NCBI GenBank assembly: GCA_014695175.1
Contig: JACJNV010000091.1
Span: 1 to 37,065, forward strand
Length of the DNA stretch: 37,065 nt
Source: Microcoleus sp. FACHB-DQ6
Lineage (GTDB): Bacteria; Cyanobacteriota; Cyanobacteriia; Cyanobacteriales; Microcoleaceae
Direction: 5' to 3'
The notes under the pieces were generated by a model. The model was not told the DNA's origin. It did not search any database and saw only the letters and a list, made by a program, of their open reading frames with translations. Position numbers and translations under genes: made by a program. Of this stretch, positions 1 through 8,400 are shown one piece after another. Numbering within the stretch: position 1 is the stretch's first letter; each line of letters starts with the position of its first letter.

Positions 1-105
1 CGTTTTCAAGCTCGTTCAGTAATGGCTTTTTTCCGTGAGGCTCTAGAGGCCCATTCTTGTGACTACTTTCCTATGCCTGACCTCATTCCCGAATTTCAGA
101 CCTGA
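1..105 (+). CDS. C-terminal tail of an unidentified gene (partial)
   Basis: The first reading frame is open from the window edge and gives 34 codons before a TGA at 103-105. The residues (ending MPDLIPEFQT) have a normal protein-like composition, and the frame has no start, so it looks like the 3' end of a gene that begins outside the window. The 'pxLIPe' ending vaguely recalls the tails of some cyanobacterial transposases, but this is only an impression. The family cannot be assigned from 34 residues. Confidence 0.35.
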   Translation, partial: RFQARSVMAFFREALEAHSCDYFPMPDLIPEFQT

Positions 106-372
106 ATCCTTACGTGGAACAGGCATCTTCCCTGTTCCTAAACAAGTAATTGAGAATGGTGCAATATCTCAGTTAAAACGAACTGCGAAGACGCCAAGGG
201 CGCGAAGGAAGAGAAGAGAAAGAGTTCACAACCTCTACGGGTAAGGTGCGCCTCGGCACACCTACGAATAAGGGTAGTGGGGATATCCGAAATCTCGGGG
301 AATAAACCTATCTAAGTCCCAAGCTAAAATAAAAGAATTAACCTAAAACATCTATCATATTAGATATCTATC
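106..372. other. Intergenic stretch with two small palindromes
   Basis: No convincing gene is present. There is a perfect 8-bp hairpin (GGAACAGG at 116-123 and CCTGTTCC at 131-138), and a second imperfect palindrome at 241-265 that belongs to a repeat family with other copies near 14.76 kb and 27.15 kb. The segment around 181-225 is purine-rich (gaagac/gcgaag type) and resembles dispersed cyanobacterial intergenic repeats. A 61-aa open frame at 59-244 crosses these repeats and is not credible. Confidence 0.5.
241..265. repeat. Palindromic repeat GTAAGGTGCGCC family, copy 1
   Basis: The left arm GTAAGGTGCGCC and right arm GGCACACCTAC pair imperfectly around a short loop. Two related copies occur at 14760-14787 and 27146-27171. 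All three are intergenic and can fold into a hairpin, which is typical of REP-like elements. Confidence 0.6.
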
Positions 373-1266
373 TTGAACAACCTTACTTGCCTAGAAATAG
401 AAGTAGCCCAAACACTGCTGAGATTAGTAATGTTGCTGGGCTTAACACTTTTAATCGCCTTTTTTGTGGCCTCCGAACTAGCATTAGTATCAGCAGATCG
501 CCATCAAATCCGCCAACTTGCTCAGTTGGACGCTCGCCCAACGGCTAAAACCGCCGAACTCGTCCACCGAGCTCAGAACAACATACCGCATTACCTGTCT
601 GTGACTCAAACTGGCACAACAGCAGGGAGTTTGCTGTTGGGTTGGTTGGGTGAGGGAGCGACTGTACACTGGATCGAACCGTGGATCGACAAATTGCCGA
701 TCGGTCATTTGTCTGCCGTGCTGACTGCTCATTCGATCGCAGTTCCCGCAGCTTTTATCTTAGTAACTTACGTAGAAATAGTCTTAGGAGAACTCATCCC
801 CAAAGTATTAGCAACCCACGCCCCAGAACGCACCGCTTTGCTGCTGATGCCGGCCCTGGAACTCTGCTCAAAATTACTGTGGCCGCTGCTAGCAATTCTC
901 AACGGTACCGTGCGGCTGCTGACTGGTTGGATTACCAGTAAAGAGTCTCAACCGCTGGTGTCACCTTCCCAGGCAACTTTCGTTCAAAAAGATGCTCATT
1001 CGGCACTAATTTCTGGCAATTGGGAAGTGACAGCAGTTAACGAAAAACTCGGGTTAAACCTGCCGACTGACCAAGCTTACCAAACAATCGCCGGATTCGC
1101 GATCCACAAATTAGGTAAAATGCCCAATCAAGGCGATCGGCTATTGTGGGGCGAGTTAGAAATAGAAGCAGAAAATGTGGTAGAAGGCAGTTTAGAAACA
1201 GTGCTACTGCGTCAGGTAACTCGCCCTTTATTTGAGCCACAACATCCAGAACTTGTGTTAAATTGA
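373..1266 (+). CDS. CNNM/CorC-type membrane protein lacking the CBS pair
   Basis: The 297-aa protein has an N-terminal DUF21/CNNM-like transmembrane domain (about residues 12-195) with several hydrophobic segments and the conserved stretch VEIVLGELIPKVLA. It ends in a CorC_HlyC-like domain (about 215-295; NEKLGLNLP, AGFAIHKLGKMPNQGD). The family (HlyC/CorC, divalent-cation transport or tolerance at the membrane) usually has about 430 aa, with a pair of CBS domains between these two parts. Here the CBS pair is missing and only about 20 residues link the domains. The first strand of the CorC_HlyC part also looks shortened (GNWEVTAVNEKLG). The upstream-most start is TTG at 373; ATG at 430 would remove 19 residues. 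It may be a functional minimal form or an internal deletion. Confidence 0.75.
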   Translation: MNNLTCLEIEVAQTLLRLVMLLGLTLLIAFFVASELALVSADRHQIRQLAQLDARPTAKTAELVHRAQNNIPHYLSVTQTGTTAGSLLLGWLGEGATVHWIEPWIDKLPIGHLSAVLTAHSIAVPAAFILVTYVEIVLGELIPKVLATHAPERTALLLMPALELCSKLLWPLLAILNGTVRLLTGWITSKESQPLVSPSQATFVQKDAHSALISGNWEVTAVNEKLGLNLPTDQAYQTIAGFAIHKLGKMPNQGDRLLWGELEIEAENVVEGSLETVLLRQVTRPLFEPQHPELVLN

Positions 1267-1382
1267 TCCTAAATCCGGCTTAAATACTTCCTCGATCTAT
1301 GTGTGAGGTTGTAATTAATCGCTCAGTGCGACAACCTACCAGAAATCTGCAAATTGCATAAAGCACAGTTTATGAGGTGGAT

Positions 1383-1580
1383 ATGCTAAAAACACTTTGG
1401 GCTACTGTTCGACAAGGGAAAATTGAACTGCTGGAGTTGTCAGAATTACCCGAAGGGGCAAAAGTATTAGTAACAGTTTTACCTCATGAAGAAGCTGAGT
1501 TTTGGCTTCAAGCCAGTCAAACATCACTAGATACAGTTTGGGATAATACTGAGGATGATGTCTATGCCCAGCTACCCTAA
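1383..1580 (+). CDS. Small antitoxin-like protein (partner of a MazF/PemK-type toxin)
   Basis: This 65-aa protein (MLKTLWATVRQGKIEL...) has the layout of small cyanobacterial antitoxins: an N-terminal beta-rich segment (KIELLELSELPEGAKVLVTVLP) that could be an AbrB/SpoVT-like DNA-binding fold, and an acidic C-terminus (ASQTSLDTVWDNTEDDVYAQL) of the kind that usually wraps the toxin. I prefer ATG 1383 over GTG 1377 because AGGTGG lies just upstream. The next gene overlaps its 3' end by 17 nt and starts like a MazF/PemK toxin, but stops after 28 codons. The antitoxin is therefore probably an orphan. It likely represses its own promoter, by analogy with the family. Confidence 0.6.
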   Translation: MLKTLWATVRQGKIELLELSELPEGAKVLVTVLPHEEAEFWLQASQTSLDTVWDNTEDDVYAQLP

Positions 1581-1650
1581 AAATGACATAATTTTAGTTA
1601 GATATCCCTTTTCAAACTTGTCTAGTTCTAAGGTAAGAGTCGTGGAGTAA
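1564..1650 (+). pseudogene. Truncated MazF/PemK-like toxin remnant
   Basis: From ATG 1564 the frame reads MPSYPKNDIILVRYPFSNLS and continues SSKVRVVE before TAA at 1648-1650, for 28 residues in all. This matches the usual N-terminus of MazF/PemK-like endoribonucleases (KGDIILVxFPFSDLSSSKVRP). The family is normally about 105-120 aa. The break falls right where the conserved KVRPAVV motif should continue, and the 84 bp downstream do not resume a recognisable toxin. The ATG lies 17 nt inside the antitoxin gene, the translational coupling typical of such operons. Confidence 0.6.
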
Positions 1651-1734
1651 ATACTACCCGATGGGTTCGGTTGTCCGTAAGCAGAGCTTTTTAGGAGACG
1701 TTAGACTTGAGAAGTGGTCATTAAGTAACAAATT

Positions 1735-2355
1735 ATGCCTTTTACACACTATGCCTTAGATAACTACTTCGCTCAGGAAATTTCAGCATTGTCTGAGTGT
1801 AATGCTCCCGATCTAGCAGAGCATTTCGCTGAGGTAGAACCTTTGATGGATAACTTTATTTTTAATTCTATATTCACATTTCCTCTTAAAACCGAGTACA
1901 AACCTTATATTTTTGGAATCATCCGTCGCGTACAAATGGCTTTAGTTGAGTATCAAAATGGTCGTACTCTACTGCTTTTATATTTAAATGAGAGCAAAAA
2001 GAACATATCTTTATATTTTCAAGCGCTTTCTCATTTTGAAATAGCAGTTACACAATTATATCAGGCTTACGAATTTTGGAGAAAACTAGGAAAAAAAATA
2101 GAGTCAAAGGAAACGAATTTGTTTAAAACAGGAGACGGTAGCTCTCATGAAAAGCTTAATAGACTTTACAATATTAGCAAGCATCTTGAACCGTCAACTA
2201 TACCTGAAGGAAATTTACACCATGTTTGGATTTCCAACAATGGTATTTGTGCAAGCGGAGTCACAATGTCGTTTACAGAGTTAGCAGAGCTTGTTAAAGA
2301 ATACGTAGCTCTTGCTAATGCCTTTTCTAATCCAAATCAAGATTCAATTCCCTAA
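1735..2355 (+). CDS. Hypothetical protein, possible HEPN-like fold
   Basis: This 206-aa protein was not recognised. It looks mostly alpha-helical and soluble, with no signal peptide or membrane segment. The stretch RLYNISKHLEP near residues 143-153 contains R-x6-H, which fits the Rx4-6H motif of HEPN-superfamily proteins (often toxin or abortive-infection RNases). Similar N-xx-KH arrangements also occur in uncharacterised helical proteins, so this is only a hint. The gene is more AT-rich than its neighbours, with codons such as AAA, TTA and ATA. It follows a decayed toxin-antitoxin pair and has no clear ribosome binding site, which suggests an accessory, possibly transferred gene. Confidence 0.55.
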   Translation: MPFTHYALDNYFAQEISALSECNAPDLAEHFAEVEPLMDNFIFNSIFTFPLKTEYKPYIFGIIRRVQMALVEYQNGRTLLLLYLNESKKNISLYFQALSHFEIAVTQLYQAYEFWRKLGKKIESKETNLFKTGDGSSHEKLNRLYNISKHLEPSTIPEGNLHHVWISNNGICASGVTMSFTELAELVKEYVALANAFSNPNQDSIP

Positions 2356-2361
2356 CTAATC

Positions 2362-2399
2362 GATCGCGCTGGGCGAGCCGCAGCCCGCCCAGCGCGATC
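2362..2399. terminator. Strong GC-rich hairpin between convergent genes
   Basis: GATCGCGCTGGGCG (2362-2375) and its exact complement CGCCCAGCGCGATC (2386-2399) form a 14-bp perfect stem with a 10-nt loop. It fills the 47-bp gap between two converging genes and includes a HIP1-like core. There is no T-tract. It probably serves as a bidirectional terminator or mRNA 3'-end stabiliser, or is a mobile palindrome. Confidence 0.55.
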
Positions 2400-2402
2400 C
2401 GT

Positions 2403-5400
2403 TTACTTCACAGCAAGCTCGATCGCACCCCCAACAAACTGCTCGTAATCCGCCAACAACCACGGAGGCAAACAAGTATTCGCATCCTGAACCCGCAACT
2501 GTCCTAGGCGACAATACAGCATCGCCGCCAACAAATTATTTACAGCTTTAGGCGTTCCAAACCCTTTACTCAACTCAACAACCAACGAGTTAAAAAACTC
2601 GCGATCGCTCTCATTGAGCGGCTCGTTAATAAACCCGCTGCCCAGCATTGCTTTGTAACCCTTACCAAAATCGCTCCGGTACAAAACTTCTACTTGTTCG
2701 CCGGAAACGCTCAGCCATAAATCTGCAATTTGCTTGCGAATATGCCGCAAATCTGCTATTACCAATTCAGCCGTCTGGTCGATTTCATAGACATTGACGG
2801 CAGCAGTTAATTGATTGAGAAACTGCGGCAAATAATCTTGTTTGACAAGTGGTTGTTCTGTTGTCGCAAATGCGCTTTCAAACACCTTTTCGTAATCTTC
2901 AAGCAACCACTGCGGCAAGCGGGTGCGAGCATCGGGAACCCGCATTTTTCCCGGAACAAAATACAGCATCGCACCCAGCAGAGCATTGATAGCTTGAGGC
3001 TGCACCAACCCTTTGCTAATTTCAGTCAATTTCTGCAAAAACTGCTGTTCGGCTTCAGTCATCGATTCTGCTTGCAAGCCGCAGTTAAGTATTGCTTGAT
3101 ATCCCTTGCGAACTTCTCCTCGGTAAAAATTTTCGAGTTTTTCTGAAGGAACAGTCAGCCAAAAATCAGCCATTTGTTTTCTGATTTGGCGGAGTTCCAA
3201 AACTACCGATTCGTCAGACGGATCGATGCGGTAAAGATTGACGCATCCTAACAGTTGATTCGCAAATTGCGGGGATTGAATGTATTGAGCTAGCAAGTCA
3301 GAAGTTGAATCAGACTTGACGGCGGCTTCCGTCTCAAAAACTTGTTCGTAATCCCCAATTAACCAATGCGGCAAACGGTTGCGAGCGTCGGGAATTCGCA
3401 TGGTTCCCGGCGGGAAATACAGCATCGCCGCGAGCAAGGCGTTGACAGCTTTGGGATGCACTAATCCTTTGCTAATCTGGGTTAATTCCTGCAAAAATAT
3501 TTGTTCGCTTTCCATCATCGGTTGACGTTGGAAGCCGCTCTTGAGCAGGATTTGATAGCTGTTACCTGAAGCACTTTTGTAGGCGGTTTCGAGGTTTTCG
3601 GCGGGAACGTTCAGCCAAAAATCAGCGATTTGTTTGCGGATTTGACGCAGTTCGGATATTGCTGAGATGTTTGATGAGTTTCTCTGATAAAGGTTGACGG
3701 CATTCGAGAGAATCTCGTCCAAATCTGGCTGCTTGGGAATGCTATCCTGTAAGTTGCGCGATGCTTCCAGGTGGCTGGTTTGCCAGTTGCCAAAGAGTTC
3801 TTGGAATAATTTGCCGATCGCCCCAGAGTATGCAACACTATCAAAACAAGCCGGATTAGCTTGCATTTTCTGCTGAATTTCCTGCCGTTTTTGCTGCCGC
3901 AATTGCGGGTTAGTGCCGAGGGTAACGGCTAGCTGAATGTAAGATGCTTCGCTATTGGCAATTAAATCGGGCATAGAGAGCGATCGTACCACCGCCGCCC
4001 CCATTCTCGATCGCAAAGTATCACCATCCCTGACAACAGTTGGAAGTCCCACCTCTAACGGATCTACAAGCGAAGTAGTCCCCGCATAGGGATAAGAATC
4101 CAAATAAACATCACCCAACTTCAAAACTTCTTTAACATCCGCACGGTTAGGAAAACTCTTCAACACCCGCAAACGATTACTCTCAATGCCATACTTAGCA
4201 AAAACGGCTTTCATATTATTCACAAAAGCCCCCCCAGGATAATGATTAGTCCAGCTAGGGCCGAAGGGCATTAAAAACAGCACCGAATTAGGAACAGCCG
4301 CCATAATCTTTGCCCATGTTTCCCTTAACTCCGGCACTAGCTTATACAAATTCGCACTCGAAATAAAGACAACCGATTCCTCGGAAATGCCGATACTATT
4401 TCTAGTGAAATTAATGTTAGGAGTGTAAGGTTCGAGGGTATAGCTAAAACAGCAGCCCGGCCCGTCAATAGTTGCTAATTGCTCGCGATAATGCTCCTGT
4501 CCTTCAGGTGCCGGTTCCATCAACTTGCCAGCAATATAATAGTCAATGTGTCGCATTCCTGTGGTAATGGGAGAATTAAAACAGGTAGTTTGTACCCGCG
4601 CCAATCGATGCAAGGCTAGTAAACTAATCGGATGAGTAACCGCAGTAATATTGGTAGCAATCAGCAGAATATCTAAGTCATCAGCGCGGATTGTCTGAAC
4701 TTGACTTGGCAAGTCATTAGACAGTTTAACCAGTCTGTCAGCGCGACTCTGACAATACTGTTCTAGTTTATTCCCGTCGAGATTGAGAGCGTACAAAATA
4801 ATTTCAAATTGCTCTCGATTCAGATATTCAAAAGCTGGCAAGGTAGCAAAAGTTTCCGTCATCGCCCCGAAATGTTTAGTCAGGACACCGAGGCGAATTT
4901 TCGGCCTGTTTGCAGGTCTAGCCGGAAAAATGCAATCAATCGCAGCGCCACGAGTTTTCAAGGTATATTCAATAATATCGGCCCGCTTCGTGTAGATATC
5001 CTTGAGATTTTCACTATTGAAGTAGAGAGGAATAAAGTTAGCGCTTTGCGTGAAGAACGAGGCGATTTCCTGCCACACTTGTGAGTTTTGGTTCTTGAAG
5101 ATATTGCTATGCAAATAACTGACCCATCCCTGCACATACCGACAATAATTGTCAGCCTCTCCTATTTCTTGAAAGAGAGTAGGCGCAGCAAACATAAATT
5201 TGAGATAGTCGGTGACAAACCAATTAGGTATAACTGCATTTTCATAGTTCAGCAGTAACTGATCTGCACGACGGTAGAGGGCGGCGGCTAGTAGGTAGTT
5301 AATATCTTTGGGATTTTTAACTCCCTGGGAGAGATGTGCTGCTAGTCGATCGATAACAGTCTTTTCGGCATCGGTCAGCGCTTCATCTTTGATATTGCTG

Positions 5401-8400
5401 TTTAGCAGTAGCTGATGCGCCTTACCTGCATCACCGCCATAGGCATTTGCCAGTTGTTCTGCGGGCAGATTCAGCCAATAATTGGCAAGTTGCTGCCGGG
5501 ATTGGCGGAGGTTAGCGAGGTTTACTTCATTAGCTTGGTCTTTTTGATACTCTCCCACATATTGGGACAGCAAAGTTAAAAATTGTTCGGGTTTGTTAAA
5601 TTCAACTAATTCATTAGCTATTAAATTGCCGTGTTGCTGCAAAATCTGCTGGGACCAACGCACTTCTTCTGGTTTGTAAAGTTGAGAGTGGAGGTGAATA
5701 ATTGTGGCTCTCATTAAGTCTAGTTTTGGGCGATCGCCAGCCATTTTTTGGGTTCTGCTAGATCCGTCGCCGTGCTGTCTGTAATAGAGGTAAGGCTTAG
5801 GTAATCGATCGCCTAACCAGCCTTTTTCATAGGCAGACACCCAAAATTCCCAATCTTCGCATCCCAGCTTCATCACTTTTTTCAAGCCGCCTACTTGCTC
5901 GTAAATCTCCCTTCTAAATAGGGAAGTAGCCGGGGCTTGATTGTCTCTCAAAAACCGATTGGCATCAAAGTCACCGTGAACTACTAAATCGCAATTTGCT
6001 CCGAAGTGCTGCACATCTGTATAGACAAAACCAACATTCGGTTTTGCTAATAAAATTTCCACGCACTCCTCGATAAATTTGGGATGAAGTTTATCATCAG
6101 CATCTAGGAATAAAATAAACTTTCCTGACGAGTGCTGAACGCCAACATTTCTCGAATCAGCGGGCCCCGTGTTGGGTTTATCTATGAGGCGAAGCGATTT
6201 TTGAGGATACAGTTTAATTAAATATTTTCCCAAGTTGCTGGTATCATCAGTGCTGCCATCATTGACAATTATGCACTCCCAGTTTGGATAAGTTTGACTG
6301 ACAACACTTTCAACAGCTTCTCTGAGTAAAGTTGCGTGATTGTAGCAGGGAATGATGACGCTGACGAGTGTTTCTGCGGAGGTGCGGTAGGGCATGGCAT
6401 TTAGCTGTGATGGAGAGAGTGAAACAGGTACTGTAGTGGCTGGTTTTACACCTCGGCGAGTGATCCCATATTCATCCCATATTTGCCGAGTTTCTTGGTA
6501 CGATATGGGCGATGAATGTTGCAAACCTTGTTGATTTTCGTAGTACAAGCCGAGAATTTCTGGCAAGTGCACAATGTTTTCGCTTTTGCCAATCCGCAGC
6601 CAAAATTCGTAATCGCCAGCCGCCGTAAATTCGCTTCGGAAATAGCCGTATTTTTCGTGCAGGGATCTTTTCCACATCGGCTGGGGGCCAATAATGCAGC
6701 GCCGTTCGAGTTCGCTGTAGTCAAAGGCTGGCCAATTCCAGCCCTGTTCGGCTTGGGTTTTGGCAAAGATATCGTTGGCTGTGCTGGTGATTAATTGATC
6801 TGCATAAACCAGACTTACTTCGGCGTTTTCGTCCAAGTATTTCGCCATGATTTCTAGGGCATCGGGGCGATGTCTGTCATCGGTATTAGCATTAGTCATG
6901 TAAGCTCCGCGCGACATCTTAATGCCTCGATTCCAGGCTGCATATAATGTCTCGCGGTCAGAAGTGCGATCGTACACAATATTCTGATATTTCGCTTGAA
7001 ATTCCCGCACAACAGACTCTTCATTTTCTTGGGAACCGCTGTCAATTACTATGATTTCGAGTTGGCCTTGTTTGTACAGCGTTTGCTCTACCAAGTCCTG
7101 CAAGCAGCCGCGGATAAATTTTTCGGAATTGTAAGTAGAAACGATCGCAGATACTTTGAAAGCTGACGGGACAGGCTGCGACTTCTCAAATACTGAGCGC
7201 TCTAAATTGATTTTGTCGCTAGTTTCATATCTAATTATCTGCTGATTTTGCTCAATCATTTGCCCAGCTTGTACAGCGACACTTGTTAGTTCTGCTTGTA
7301 ACTGATTGGGATTATTTGACAGCATTTCCTGAAATTTCCGGGACAAATCCGGCTGGAAAAATCCCATGAAGTGAATTCCCATTTTTTGCCAACAATCGTT
7401 GATGTAATTCACCCGGTGTTTGATATGATACGCGATCGCCGTTTCTAAATATTTGACAGTCAACCCTTTTTTCTGAGCCATCAGCGGTATCCACAAATCC
7501 CACCAAGGAAGACCTAAACAGAATTGGGAATCAGGAAACTGTTTTAATAATTCCTTGTCAAAGAAGAAGAAATCAAACCCCTTAGCATAAATTTCTCCCC
7601 CTGCTTTTTCGAGAGAATCAACATCAGTTCGCGAACCAAAAACTACGGCATTTTCAGCCTGTTGGCAGATAAATGCAATTAAATCGCCGTCCGCTTTCAG
7701 GCGGATATCTGAATTGACAATACCACAGATTTTTGTACCGCGATCGCGCAAATAAATAAACAGATCCTCAAGATAAACTAACGGTCTTCCAGCCTCGGCC
7801 CGCGCGTCCCGTTTTACCTCATGAAAAGTAACATTTTCATAGATGGGCTGCAATTGACTAATTTCTTCGCGGATATTGAGCGAAACAACGTCAAATCCAA
7901 GCAATCGCCAGCTTTCTAAAGCGGTTCGCTGATTTTCGATATTTCCAGGTGCAATACTCGTGGTAATTGCGACGCTGTTCCTGTTGTTGGCGGGCGAACT
8001 ACTCAAATTCAAATTGTCAGTATCTGGAACGCTGACTGTGGTTTTGACATAAAAAGCATCCCCCCAAGATGGATGAGATGGAGTTGCCACTGCTACTCGT
8101 TGAAAGCCATATTCCTTGAGATAATCGTCCACTTGGTCGATTAACGCACACCCTTCATACAGTTCTTCGCAATTAACTTCTGTACTGATTGCATCAATAT
8201 ATTTGAGAGTTTCCCTTGCGCCTTGCAAAGCCAAAAGTTCTGCGCCTTGAATATCAATAACCAAGAGATTAAACTCAGATGAGTTCAGCCCACTTTCTTG
8301 CAGCAGAGAGTCAAGAGTTCTCGACGGTACTGTTACTTGATTAACCTCCAGCATACCGGGGTAAATTTCCTTGTGCAGCTTTAGTGGCAGAATACTGCTG

